DNA of 11,291 nt from Acidobacteriaceae bacterium (GTDB lineage Bacteria; Acidobacteriota; Terriglobia; Terriglobales; Acidobacteriaceae): the NCBI GenBank assembly GCA_003165855.1, contig PMXH01000317.1:1643-12933 (forward strand), in the 5' to 3' direction. How positions within the stretch are numbered: the stretch's first letter is position 1; every line of letters starts with the position of its first letter. Positions 1-7,762 of the stretch are shown here, piece by piece. The notes under the pieces are model-generated. The model was not told where the DNA came from and ran no database searches. It worked only from the letters and a program-made list of their open reading frames with translations. Position numbers and translations under genes: made by a program.

Positions 1-2420
1 GTGAAGTTCCACTGATTGGCTTGCGGGTCGCGGTAATTGGGATCGACACCCTGGTCGAGGCCACCGCCGCCGTATTGCACGCCAACCGAGGGTGGCGCGG
101 TGTTGGGGAACTGGATGAGCGGCGCAGCGGTCGTACCGCTGTTGGTGTAAGTGTGCAGCGCGGAGGTGGGGTTACCGCTGTTGTTGAAGGACAGGGGACC
201 GAGATTGGTTACGGTGAAGATCCCAAAGCCGGCGCGGATGACCGTCTTGGTATCGTTGAAGGGACGATAGGCGAGCGAGACGCGCGGCTGGAAATTGCGT
301 TTATAAGTGTTGCGCAACGACTGCGGCAGATGATCCTGGCTGGCGGTTATGTAGTTGGTGCAGGGCAACGCCGTATAGCCGAGGTTGCAGGCGTTGAACG
401 ACTGCTGAAAGCCGAGATTCGAGGCTTGAAGATTATCCGTCGCTAGATAGCCGGCGAGAGTATTGGGCACGACGACGGAGTTGTTTCTCTGGTCGAAGTT
501 TGCCAGGTTGCCGCCGTCTTCGGTGAAGCCGGGAAGGATTTGCCAGCGCAATCCGTAGCTCAGCGTAAGTCTGCTGTTGATCTGGTATTCATCCTGGCCG
601 AATAGGCTGTACTGCCACGCGGTTCCGGCTACGTCGGGGCTGGAAACCGCAAAGAAAATAGTTGTCGGCTCGCCTTGAAGAAGATCGCCGAAGGAGTTGC
701 CGGTGAATACGGGCTGGACAGGGTTGGTGTCGTTAAAAGTAAATAGCCCGAAGTCATCCGAAGGCAGAAAAGTTTCGATGTCGGCATAGCGCACCCTGCG
801 CGCGTCAATACCAGTCTTGAAGGTGTGCTTGCCCCGCGTCCAGGTTACATTGTCCGTGAACTGCGTCGTCTTTGATTGAGTCACTCCGGTCTTGTCGCGG
901 CCAATGGGAGTGAAGCCGGTTCCAGCATTGAAATTAAACGTAGGAAAGGCGTACGTGGTGGGATGCTGGCTGATGTTCACGCCGGTCAGATCGAGTTGCG
1001 CGAGCGCGTCCGCGCCTTCGATGGGAAAACCTACGCTGGTCGTCACATTGGTAAAGCCGAAGCGGAACTCGTTCAGGAGGCGCGGCGTGAGCACCCACGT
1101 GTGCGAGACCAGCAGGCTGCGATTGTGCACACTGTCGGAGTCGTCCGGCAGAAGGGGGTTGGCATAGTCTTCGGTGATGTTCTTCCGGCTGAAGCGCGCG
1201 TAGATCGACTGCTTGGAATTAATCGTCTGGTCGATGCGGAGATCGGCTCCGTCGGTGCGCGCGGGCGTGGATTGGAAGTTCTCGTAGTTATAGTTCACCT
1301 GGCCGGTAACGTTGGGGAGCGGGTAATAGCTGAGCAGTGCCGTGGCCGTAGGATTGATGTTCGCGATCGGCGTGGAGACCCCGAGCGCAGTCAGGTCGCC
1401 GTTGCGCTCGGCCTGCGTGGGCACAAGGAATTGCTCGGCAAGAGCGGTGGAGCGGCGATTTCCTTCGTAGTCGAAGAAGAAGAACGTACGATCTTTTCCG
1501 TTGTATAGATGCGGAAAGCTCAGCGGGCCGCCCAGCGCTCCGCCGAAAGTGTTGAAGTGCTTCGGCGATTTGCCATTGAAGCCGTAGGGATCGGCATCAA
1601 GCATGTCGTTCTGTAAATACTCAAACAGGCTGCCGTGATAACGGCTCGTGCCACTTTTCGTAGTGAAGGTGACGTCGCCTACCTGGGAAAATTCCGCGCT
1701 GTTGTTGAACGACGTTACTCTTACGGCAGAGATCCCCTCCTGCGATGGATACGCGTCCTGCAGCGCGCCATTCTGCCGCACGTTCGCGGTCGAGATGCCG
1801 TCGACCGAGAAGTTCACCATCGCCGAACTGGCGCCACCCAGCGCGATGTTGCCGGAACTATCCTGTTGCACGTCGGGCGAAACCGCCAGCGCTCCCAGAG
1901 GGCTCGTAGTGGTGGCGCGATTGTTCAGCGGAAGCTCAGTGATCTGCAGATTGTCCTTGGAGTCGCTGATCACCGCGTTCTCGGTATTGATCACAGCCAC
2001 CGTGTCCGCAACTTCCACGGTCTGCGATTGACTCTTAATCCCGAGAGTGACATCGATCCTTAGCGTCTGCCGCGCGGCCAGCTCTGCGGATGGGATCTGG
2101 AACTCGGCAAAGCCTTCGGCCTGCGCCGCAACCGCATATCTTCCAGGCTTGAGGTTCACGAATTCAAAAGATCCGTTCTGGTCCGACGTGGCCGAGCGAG
2201 TACTGTTGTCTTCCAGACTCTGGATCTTCACAGAAGCCCCAGGTACCACCGCCTGCGTCGTGTCATGCACCACGCCTACGATGCTGCCGAAGGTGGATTG
2301 CGCGTGTGCGGAAACATTGATCCCGAGGACATAGAGGACGAGCAGCGCCGCCCCGATGCTTCGCGCGATCCTGCGCCCAATCCTGGGCCTAATCCTGAGA
2401 TCGATAACTGCCTTGGTCAT
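1..2420 (-). CDS. TonB-dependent receptor, Oar-like (C-terminal part beyond window)
   Basis: The minus strand is open from the ATG at 2420 to the left edge, giving 806 complete codons without a stop. The start is supported by a GGGGGAGG ribosome site 8 nt upstream. Residues 1-40 form a signal peptide with a long Arg-rich n-region, a hydrophobic core and an A-H-A/Q cleavage site. Residues about 45-110 match a carboxypeptidase-regulatory-like fold (GSIVGVV..., then DQNGSFEF.NLKPGRY). A plug domain follows at about 140-275, with VDGIS at 206-210 and TTKSGTSRYHGS at about 253-264. The rest is beta-barrel-like sequence rich in aromatic and Asn residues. Proteins of this Oar-like type sit in the outer membrane and are often numerous in Acidobacteriota; their ligands are mostly unknown and none can be read here. 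Family members are commonly around 1000-1150 residues, so roughly the last quarter is probably missing. It is divergent from the M13 peptidase. The family call is firm; the ligand is unknown. Confidence 0.93.
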   Translation of the reverse strand, partial: MTKAVIDLRIRPRIGRRIARSIGAALLVLYVLGINVSAHAQSTFGSIVGVVHDTTQAVVPGASVKIQSLEDNSTRSATSDQNGSFEFVNLKPGRYAVAAQAEGFAEFQIPSAELAARQTLRIDVTLGIKSQSQTVEVADTVAVINTENAVISDSKDNLQITELPLNNRATTTSPLGALAVSPDVQQDSSGNIALGGASSAMVNFSVDGISTANVRQNGALQDAYPSQEGISAVRVTSFNNSAEFSQVGDVTFTTKSGTSRYHGSLFEYLQNDMLDADPYGFNGKSPKHFNTFGGALGGPLSFPHLYNGKDRTFFFFDYEGNRRSTALAEQFLVPTQAERNGDLTALGVSTPIANINPTATALLSYYPLPNVTGQVNYNYENFQSTPARTDGADLRIDQTINSKQSIYARFSRKNITEDYANPLLPDDSDSVHNRSLLVSHTWVLTPRLLNEFRFGFTNVTTSVGFPIEGADALAQLDLTGVNISQHPTTYAFPTFNFNAGTGFTPIGRDKTGVTQSKTTQFTDNVTWTRGKHTFKTGIDARRVRYADIETFLPSDDFGLFTFNDTNPVQPVFTGNSFGDLLQGEPTTIFFAVSSPDVAGTAWQYSLFGQDEYQINSRLTLSYGLRWQILPGFTEDGGNLANFDQRNNSVVVPNTLAGYLATDNLQASNLGFQQSFNACNLGYTALPCTNYITASQDHLPQSLRNTYKRNFQPRVSLAYRPFNDTKTVIRAGFGIFTVTNLGPLSFNNSGNPTSALHTYTNSGTTAAPLIQFPNTAPPSVGVQYGGGGLDQGVDPNYRDPQANQWNF
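2364..2399 (-). repeat. Three tandem 12-bp repeats in the signal-peptide n-region
   Basis: Read on the minus strand, three adjacent imperfect 12-mers (CTCAGGATTAGG, CCCAGGATTGGG, CGCAGGATCGCG) encode a four-residue repeat of the form xRIx (LRIR, PRIG, RRIA). The array lies inside the receptor gene and lengthens the basic n-region of its signal peptide. Confidence 0.75.
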
Positions 2421-2428
2421 TGCCTGAG

Positions 2429-2436
2429 CCTCCCCC
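2429..2436 (-). promoter_or_regulatory. Ribosome binding site of the TonB receptor gene
   Basis: GGGGGAGG on the minus strand, 8 nt before the ATG at 2420. It fixes the start of a gene whose other end lies outside the window. Confidence 0.8.
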
Positions 2437-2670
2437 GAGACGACTCCACGAAAGTTATGTTTGCTGATTTTCTTGGAATTCACGCCCGTTGTTGCGAAGC
2501 TAGCATCCAGGCCATAAAGAAACTGTGGGCAGGGGATAAAGGAACCGTAAAGTCAGGCCGCAAAGAAACGATAGCGTGCAACAAAAATACCGATAAGGTA
2601 GGCTGTTCTCTGTATATCCGCCGCAGTCTCTAGCAGTTGCGGCGCAGGTGGCCTTCGAGAATGTTCCAAA

Positions 2671-2676
2671 GAAGGG
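2671..2676 (+). promoter_or_regulatory. Ribosome binding site selecting the M13 peptidase start
   Basis: GAAGGG, 5 nt before ATG 2682. It favours this start over in-frame TTG 2637 and ATG 2661 and puts the lipoprotein signal sequence at the very N-terminus. Confidence 0.6.
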
Positions 2677-2681
2677 ACTTT

Positions 2682-4739
2682 ATGGGTACTGGAAAAGCAA
2701 GACTGGCCGTCTTATTTCTCTCCTCATTTCTCTCCGGGTGTCTATTGTCTTCCTCTGCTCTCTTCTCTCAAGTCACTTCCCTGCACGGCATCGACGTCAC
2801 CGATCTCGACCGCAAGGCCGATCCCTGCAATGACTTCTACGAGTTTGCCAACGGCACCTGGCGGGCCAACAATCCGATTCCAGCCTCGATGACGCGCTGG
2901 AGCAAGCGCTGGGCGGCGGGTGAGGCGTCCAAGGACAAGCTGAAGGAGATTCTGGAAGCCGCCGCCGTGGACAAGAACGCTCCCAAGGGCAGCACGGAGC
3001 AGATCATCGGCGACTACTACGGCGCTTGCATGGATGAGTCGCGGGTGAATGCGCGCGGCATGGAACCGCTGAAGCCATGGTTCGCTCGCATCGATGCCGC
3101 GAAAGACATCGTGGAACTGCAGCGCGTGATGGCCGACATGCACGACATTCTCGTGGCTGATCCGTTCGCGTTCGGCGGCCAGCAGGATCCGCACAAACCG
3201 TCGTGGGTGCTGGCCGACATCGGCGCCAGCGGGTTGGGACTGCCGGATCGCGACTACTACCTGAAGCCGGAGCCACGTTTCAAGGAAGCACGGGAGAAAT
3301 ATGTCCTGCACATTGCCGCCATGTTCAAGCTTGCGGGATGGGACGAGAAAACGTCAGCGTCCGCGGCCCAGACGATTATGGGGATGGAGACCAAGCTCGC
3401 CGAAGCATCGCTCGACAACGTCACCCTGCGCGATCCAGCGGCCACCGATCACAACACAACCTTCGCGCAGCTGCAGGCGATGGCGCCGCACATCGACTGG
3501 GTGGAATATTTCAAGCACAAGCAGATTCCGCAGGATGTCGACCTGAATGTTGACGAGCCGAAGTTTATGCAGGAACTCGACCGCCAGGTGCACGAGGTTC
3601 CGCTGGCGGACTGGAAAGTGTATTTGAAGTGGCATCTGTTGGCCTCGACCGCGGATTCCCTTTCGGCGCCCTTCATGGAGGAGGATTTCGCGTTCAAGGG
3701 AAAATACTTGAGCGGGACGACGGAGATGAAGCCGCGATGGAAGCGCTGCGCCGAGTCAACGGATCAACTTCTGGGCGAGGCGTTGGGAAAGAAGTATGTG
3801 GAGAAATATTTCCCACCGGAAGCCAAGGCCCGTATGCAGGAGATGGTGCGGAATCTGCTGGGGGCGATGCGTGACGACATCCTGAGCCGGCCCTGGATGA
3901 GTGACGACACGAAAGAAAAAGCGATGGCCAAGATTGCCACGTTCAATCCCAAGATCGGGTATCCGGATAAGTGGAAAGACTACAGTCATGTGGAGATCCG
4001 GCGCGACGCTTTCTTTGAAGACGTGATTGCCGGCCGAAAGTTTGTAGAACAAGACGACCGGCTCACCATCGGCAGGCCGGTGGATCGCGGGCGCTGGGGC
4101 ATGACGCCGCCCACGTCCGATGCGTACTACAATCCGCTGATGAATGAGATCGTGTTTCCGGCGGGAATTTTGCAGCCTCCGGCGTTTGATGTGAAGGCGG
4201 TCGATGCGGTGAATTATGGCGCCATCGGAGTGGTGATCGGCCACGAGATTTCGCACGGCTTCGACGATCAAGGCGCACAGTTCGATTATCTTGGCCGCCT
4301 GCGCAACTGGTGGACGGACGCCGACTTGAAGCAGTTCCAGGCCCGTGCCGCTTGCGTGGCCACTCAGTTCGATAACTACTTCATCGAGCCAGGCGTTCAT
4401 CACAACGGCAAACTGGTGCTGGGCGAGAGCATTGGCGACCTGGGCGGCGCGAAGGTGGCGTTTCTGGCCTACGAGAAATCGCTCGTAAACAAGCCGCGTC
4501 CCGCGGATATTGATGGGTTCTCGCCGGAGCAACAATTTTTTGTCGGCTGGGGACAGTTCCGCGGCGATGAGATTCGCATCGAGACTCAGCGCTTGATGAT
4601 CCAGGGCGATCCGCATCCTATTGCGAAGTATCGCGTGATCGGACCGCTATCCAACTTGCCGGAGTTTCAGAAAGTGTGGAACTGCAAGGCCGATGCCGCC
4701 ATGGTGCGGCCCGAGGGAACGCGGTGTGACGTTTGGTGA
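2682..4739 (+). CDS. M13 family zinc metallopeptidase (neprilysin-like), probable lipoprotein
   Basis: 685 residues, about the usual size for bacterial M13 (PepO/neprilysin-type) peptidases, which cleave oligopeptides outside the cytoplasm. The zinc site is complete: H521-E522-x-x-H525 within VIGHEISHGFDDQGAQFD, then the third ligand E582 and D586 in GESIGD. H645 and R651 lie six residues apart, as the substrate-binding H711 and R717 of neprilysin do. The SDAYYNP segment and the C-terminal CDVW ending are also family-typical. The N-terminal M13 domain begins near ADPCNDFYEFANGTW (46-60). I chose ATG 2682 because GAAGGG lies 5 nt upstream and a signal sequence starts directly there. That sequence contains a lipobox, L17-S18-G19/C20, so the mature protein may be lipid-anchored. 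Upstream in-frame starts (TTG 2637, ATG 2661) would only add a basic extension. The gene is convergent with the DUF4139-like gene, and no terminator is visible in the 20-bp gap. Confidence 0.95.
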   Translation: MGTGKARLAVLFLSSFLSGCLLSSSALFSQVTSLHGIDVTDLDRKADPCNDFYEFANGTWRANNPIPASMTRWSKRWAAGEASKDKLKEILEAAAVDKNAPKGSTEQIIGDYYGACMDESRVNARGMEPLKPWFARIDAAKDIVELQRVMADMHDILVADPFAFGGQQDPHKPSWVLADIGASGLGLPDRDYYLKPEPRFKEAREKYVLHIAAMFKLAGWDEKTSASAAQTIMGMETKLAEASLDNVTLRDPAATDHNTTFAQLQAMAPHIDWVEYFKHKQIPQDVDLNVDEPKFMQELDRQVHEVPLADWKVYLKWHLLASTADSLSAPFMEEDFAFKGKYLSGTTEMKPRWKRCAESTDQLLGEALGKKYVEKYFPPEAKARMQEMVRNLLGAMRDDILSRPWMSDDTKEKAMAKIATFNPKIGYPDKWKDYSHVEIRRDAFFEDVIAGRKFVEQDDRLTIGRPVDRGRWGMTPPTSDAYYNPLMNEIVFPAGILQPPAFDVKAVDAVNYGAIGVVIGHEISHGFDDQGAQFDYLGRLRNWWTDADLKQFQARAACVATQFDNYFIEPGVHHNGKLVLGESIGDLGGAKVAFLAYEKSLVNKPRPADIDGFSPEQQFFVGWGQFRGDEIRIETQRLMIQGDPHPIAKYRVIGPLSNLPEFQKVWNCKADAAMVRPEGTRCDVW

Positions 4740-4759
4740 GGCGATTCGGCGACAGCTCA

Positions 4760-6451
4760 TTAAACGCGCAGCCACACCTTGTAGCGGTATTTAATGATTT
4801 TTTCTTCGCCGGCTTTCAAGGTGACTTCCCAGGTCAGGCGCGAGAGCGGGTTGTCGACCGCGATGGCTTCCGCTAATTTGGCGGCCTTCCCGTCGTCGGT
4901 CTGCGATTCCACCGTACCTCGCACTCGATCTGCAATGCTCAGGCGCACCTCTTTGCTCTTGTAGTTCTTGATGGTCAGCGTTCCTTCCACGGTCACTTGA
5001 TCGTAGTTGTAGTTGCGCCGCCGCTGAAGATCCTTTTGCCGCTCAACTTCGTTCTCTTCATGGCTGGCGCGGATGTCGGTCGCCACCGTCAGCTTCAGGC
5101 TTGAGGTTGCTCCCTTCGGCGTGTAGGGCACGGTATCCTGCGAAAGCGGCTTGGTGCCGGAAATGACCATGGTGGGCGCGCTGGTCCAGGGAAATTTCGT
5201 CGTATTCTTCAGCCGCAGAGCGTGCCAGATGTTGTCTTTCGTGCCTCGATCCGATCCCGAATTTAAATTGTTCTGGGCGATACCGAATCCGTCCACCCGC
5301 GGCTGGTCTTCCAGGTTCCACTCATAAATGTGTTCGTAGTTCACCGTTTCGGAGAATACGTTATAAGTCGCGCGCTCGCCTCGCGCCAGGGTCACATTCT
5401 TTCGGCTGTACAAAAAGAGATCTTCTTCCTGCGCTCCCTTTAACTCTTCGGTGGTGGCCGCAAAACTTGGCACCGCCTCTTGGTCAAGGCCGCCGATCGG
5501 GGCGCCCATCGTCATCTGCCCCGCGATCGCGTTCGAATAGCGCGCGCTCATGTCATCTTTGCGCGAGGCCGCCTGCATGAACTCGAGCAGGCTCTGCTGC
5601 AGCGCCATGGGAGAAGGAACGTTCGAATACGCAAAATTCGGTACGCCCACCACGAAGAAAAGATCGGTGTCCTTCAAGTCCTCGGCATCGTTAACCAGCA
5701 CGGCTTGCATCGTGATCTGCGCCGTCTTGTCGTCTTGCAACGAGACGAGATACGAAGGGGTCCACCCCAATCCATGTTCGAGATACCCCATCGTCAGGTT
5801 GGCATGGCCGGTCTCGCCTTTGATTTTGAATCGCAGTGCCTTGCGCTCCTCGTCCTGCGCTTGCTGGAGTACGGGATCCGCCGGCAGAATCACGCGAGCG
5901 ATATTGTGGAAGTAGAGAGCCAGGAGCTTGCCGTCGGATTTCAGCAGCAGGAATTCCGGCTGGGCACGCGGCTGCGGAGCAACGGACAACGCATTCGAGT
6001 AAAGGCTCTCCCCCGATGAGTTCTGCTGTGCCGCCACTACACTCGATTTCTCTGCCTGCCGAAACCCGACGATCTCGCCGGTGTACTCCTTCTGGTTGTT
6101 GTCGACGATAGTAACCACCTTGCCCGCATTCGCCAGCAGCACGTCCGCCAGCACCGTCAGGCTCTGTTGCGCTGAGACTCTGTAGCGGTGAGCGACCACT
6201 TCATCCAGCGACGCCCCCGCATCATTCGGCGCAATCCACAAAGAGCCCAGAGTCGCGTTCGGGACCGGCGCAAGGTTCCCCACTCCGGCCTCCAGACCCA
6301 CGTCTCCCTGCTTTACCACGAAGGCGAGGCCATTCTTGAAGGCCGCGACCGCTGCCGGTTTCAGTTCGGTTTCCGGCGCTTCTCCGGAATGGGCAGCCAG
6401 CGAGACAACGCATGTACACGCAATCAAAGCGAACCGGCGCGGGACCTTCAT
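4760..6451 (-). CDS. Exported DUF4139-like protein
   Basis: 563 residues. Residues 1-22 look like a signal peptide (M-K-V-P-R-R, then a hydrophobic stretch and AAHS). An L-I-A-C at 9-12 resembles a lipobox, but the hydrophobic run before it is too short to be convincing. The remainder has the layout of DUF4139/MuiA-type proteins. Near 36-72 is an AAFKNGLAFVVKQGDVGLEAG strand pair. Near 111-130 is VVTIVDNNQKEYTGEIVGF, and near 226-236 is HGLGWTPSYLV. The C-terminal beta domain (about 485-560) contains TLTIKNYKSKEVRLSIADRV and ends WEVTLKAGEEKIIKYRYKV. The family has no well-established biochemical function; an extracytoplasmic beta-rich role is inferred. ATG 6451 was chosen because GGGAGG lies 6 nt upstream and the signal peptide begins there; the reading frame stays open to 6628 but that extension looks non-coding. 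A CATAAT hexamer (6483-6488, minus) could be the -10. I am sure of the gene, less so of the family. Confidence 0.85.
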   Translation of the reverse strand: MKVPRRFALIACTCVVSLAAHSGEAPETELKPAAVAAFKNGLAFVVKQGDVGLEAGVGNLAPVPNATLGSLWIAPNDAGASLDEVVAHRYRVSAQQSLTVLADVLLANAGKVVTIVDNNQKEYTGEIVGFRQAEKSSVVAAQQNSSGESLYSNALSVAPQPRAQPEFLLLKSDGKLLALYFHNIARVILPADPVLQQAQDEERKALRFKIKGETGHANLTMGYLEHGLGWTPSYLVSLQDDKTAQITMQAVLVNDAEDLKDTDLFFVVGVPNFAYSNVPSPMALQQSLLEFMQAASRKDDMSARYSNAIAGQMTMGAPIGGLDQEAVPSFAATTEELKGAQEEDLFLYSRKNVTLARGERATYNVFSETVNYEHIYEWNLEDQPRVDGFGIAQNNLNSGSDRGTKDNIWHALRLKNTTKFPWTSAPTMVISGTKPLSQDTVPYTPKGATSSLKLTVATDIRASHEENEVERQKDLQRRRNYNYDQVTVEGTLTIKNYKSKEVRLSIADRVRGTVESQTDDGKAAKLAEAIAVDNPLSRLTWEVTLKAGEEKIIKYRYKVWLRV

Positions 6452-6457
6452 CAAAGA

Positions 6458-6463
6458 CCTCCC
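6458..6463 (-). promoter_or_regulatory. Ribosome binding site of the DUF4139-like gene
   Basis: GGGAGG on the minus strand, 6 nt before ATG 6451. It rules out the 59-residue upstream extension of the open frame. Confidence 0.75.
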
Positions 6464-6595
6464 GAGATCGCAATCGATCATGATTATGCGATGGGAACGA
6501 AGGGAGGGCGAGATGCAAGTAAGGTTCTGCCCACAACGATGGCCCGAGACCGCAAACGGCCGAAATAGCTGAGTCGCCCGCTTGCCTCGATGAAC

Positions 6596-6622
6596 TTGCT
6601 TTTGCCAATCCCACGATATAAA
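6596..6622 (+). promoter_or_regulatory. Weak candidate promoter for the cupin gene
   Basis: TTGCTT (6596-6601) and TATAAA (6617-6622) resemble -35 and -10 boxes, but they are only 15 bp apart, which is short. The -10 lies 36 nt before the cupin ATG, leaving room for a short leader with the ribosome site. This is the best match I see in the 207-bp divergent region. Confidence 0.3.
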
Positions 6623-6645
6623 TTGCACGATGTTCTAGAAACTTC

Positions 6646-6653
6646 GGGAGGAG
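6646..6653 (+). promoter_or_regulatory. Ribosome binding site selecting the cupin start
   Basis: GGGAGGAG, 5 nt before ATG 6659. It favours this start over the upstream in-frame ATG at 6590, which would precede the candidate -10 box. Confidence 0.8.
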
Positions 6654-6658
6654 ACGGA

Positions 6659-7123
6659 ATGCCCGACTGGAAGAACCACGGCCTGCGCATCATTCGCAGC
6701 TGCGAACTCGACAGCAACACACCGCAAACGCCTGGCATGACCCGCGCCGAAGCCATCTCGCGGGCGCGCGTGGGCGCGCAAAAGCTGTGGGCCGGAACCG
6801 TGGTGGTTCATCCCAACGCCAAGACCGGCCCGCATCATCACGGAGAATTGGAAACCGTGATCTACGTGGTGCGCGGCCGCGCCCGCTTTCGCTGGGGAGA
6901 TCATTTGGAATTCGTCGACGAAGCCGGCCCCGGAGACTTCGTCTACGTTCCTCCCTACGTTCCTCATCAGGAGCTGAACGCCCGCAAAGACCAGCCGGTG
7001 GAAGCGGTGATCGTGCGCAGCGGTCAGGAGCCGGTCGTCGTCAATTTGGACATTCCCAGTCCGGAGGACCCTCCCGACACTCCGCAGGACGATCCCTTTC
7101 ACTCCGCGCCGGGAAAGCGCTGA
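6659..7123 (+). CDS. Small single-domain cupin protein
   Basis: 154 residues, a stand-alone cupin beta-barrel. Motif 1 is G57-P-H59-H-H61-G-E-L-E65 followed by TVIYVVRG. Motif 2 is G92-D-F-V-Y-V-P-P-Y-V-P-H103-Q-E-L-N. The four expected metal ligands H59, H61, E65 and H103 are all present, so a metal-binding or metalloenzyme role is plausible, but the substrate cannot be read from the sequence. The N-terminal half (NTPQTPGMTRAEAISRA, then GAQKLWAGTVVVHP) and EPVVVNLDIPSPEDP near the end look like a conserved family of uncharacterised bacterial cupins that I recognise but cannot name. There is no signal peptide, so it is probably cytoplasmic. It is divergent from the DUF4139-like gene and has no downstream co-oriented partner within 200 bp. 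Confidence 0.92.
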   Translation: MPDWKNHGLRIIRSCELDSNTPQTPGMTRAEAISRARVGAQKLWAGTVVVHPNAKTGPHHHGELETVIYVVRGRARFRWGDHLEFVDEAGPGDFVYVPPYVPHQELNARKDQPVEAVIVRSGQEPVVVNLDIPSPEDPPDTPQDDPFHSAPGKR

Positions 7124-7161
7124 GCCGGAGTGCATTCGTTGTCTTCCAGTATTGCACCTGC

Positions 7162-7278
7162 CTATTGCTGAGCCGCCGGCTTTGGTTTCTTCCTGGCTGC
7201 CGGCCGATTCGCTTTCTTGGTTGCTTCCTGCTAATTGTTACTTCCGTACCGCCTCTCGTGGGCCATTTTCCTCGACAT
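7162..7278 (-). pseudogene. Possible basic micro-ORF interrupted by an in-frame TAG
   Basis: On the minus strand an ATG at 7278 opens a 39-codon frame broken by TAG at codon 16. The first half reads MSRKMAHERRYGSNN. The second half, after the stop, is a Lys/Ala/Pro-rich tail (QEATKKANRPAARKKPKP, then AAQQ and TAG). Such tails are typical of the C-termini of bacterial nucleic-acid-binding proteins. It could be the decayed end of a lost gene or chance. No good ribosome site precedes the ATG. Low confidence. Confidence 0.2.
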
Positions 7279-7319
7279 CGCAACCAGCTACGATCAATCT
7301 GCCCCAGTCCATCGGGACG

Positions 7320-7331
7320 AACGTTAACGTT
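7320..7331. repeat. Perfect 12-bp palindrome, possible operator
   Basis: AACGTTAACGTT is self-complementary and also a tandem AACGTT pair. It lies 27 bp before the start of the 80-residue ORF, a position where an operator could act. No regulator is identified. Confidence 0.3.
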
Positions 7332-7358
7332 ATCGGAAAAAGAAGTGGAGTAACTATT

Positions 7359-7601
7359 ATGCAGTTGCAGTCCAGAGAGTTCGTAGCCAGAGAATTCGTA
7401 GTAAGACCAGAAGTCAGCCGACACGTAATCATCAAACCCGACCCGCGTCCTTTTAATCCCGTGAGACCGGTAACCGTTCCTGAAGGCGGATCGACGTTAT
7501 TGTTCCTATTGGCCGCGCTTACCGCAATGGGATGGGCGGCAACACAACGATACTGCCAGCGAATTGGTGGAAACGCTACGCCTTCGCCGATTGCTCGCTA
7601 G
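7359..7601 (+). CDS. Small protein with a VPEGGST / transmembrane C-terminus (PEP-CTERM-like)
   Basis: 80 residues from ATG 7359, with GTGGAG 8 nt upstream. The N-terminal part is charged and begins with a tandem five-residue repeat, REFVA-REFVV (6-15, encoded by 15-bp repeats 7374-7388 and 7389-7403). Residues 30-39 are Pro/Arg-rich. At 40-46 is V-P-E-G-G-S-T, directly followed by a hydrophobic helix to about residue 62 and basic residues (R64, R68). This order of motif, helix and basic end is that of the PEP-CTERM/VPDSG-CTERM sorting signals recognised by exosortases. Two things do not fit: no N-terminal signal peptide is visible from this start or from the in-frame upstream ATG at 7152, and about 16 residues follow the first arginine, more than usual. 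It may instead be a tail-anchored membrane peptide or not a gene. It is isolated from its neighbours. Confidence 0.45.
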   Translation: MQLQSREFVAREFVVRPEVSRHVIIKPDPRPFNPVRPVTVPEGGSTLLFLLAALTAMGWAATQRYCQRIGGNATPSPIAR

Positions 7602-7709
7602 GCAGAGACGAGCCAACCGTTCCAAATTCCACCAAACACAATTAAGCGCTTAGAAGCACTGCGGCTGAATCTCCCAATCAGGAGATTACAGTCGCGGTGT
7701 GCACGCCCT

Positions 7710-7724
7710 CTCCGGTTTCCGGAG
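7710..7724 (+). repeat. Short perfect hairpin
   Basis: CTCCGG-TTT-CCGGAG, 12 bp before five T residues (7737-7741). The distance to the T-run is too long for a normal intrinsic terminator, so I call it only a hairpin. Confidence 0.4.
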
Positions 7725-7745
7725 CCCCCGGCTACGTTTTTGACT

Positions 7746-7762
7746 CCGCGATCTCATCGCGG
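7746..7762. repeat. Short perfect hairpin
   Basis: CCGCGAT-CTC-ATCGCGG, a 7-bp GC-rich stem with a three-base loop. It is one of three close-set perfect stems between 7668 and 7762. Confidence 0.45.

Noticed and set aside
876..1508. 210-codon plus-strand frame opposite the TonB receptor gene
   Set aside because: The minus strand here encodes a continuous receptor barrel; the plus translation has no domain.
3756..4616. 286-codon minus-strand frame inside the M13 peptidase gene
   Set aside because: Antisense to the catalytic domain of a well-supported gene, with no recognisable features.
6452..6628. 59-residue N-terminal extension of the DUF4139-like protein
   Set aside because: The signal peptide and a strong ribosome site both place the start at 6451, and the extension runs through the divergent promoter region.
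7710..7741. Hairpin plus T-run as an intrinsic terminator of the 80-residue ORF
   Set aside because: The T-run begins 12 bp after the stem, too far for the usual mechanism, and the ORF ends over 100 bp upstream.
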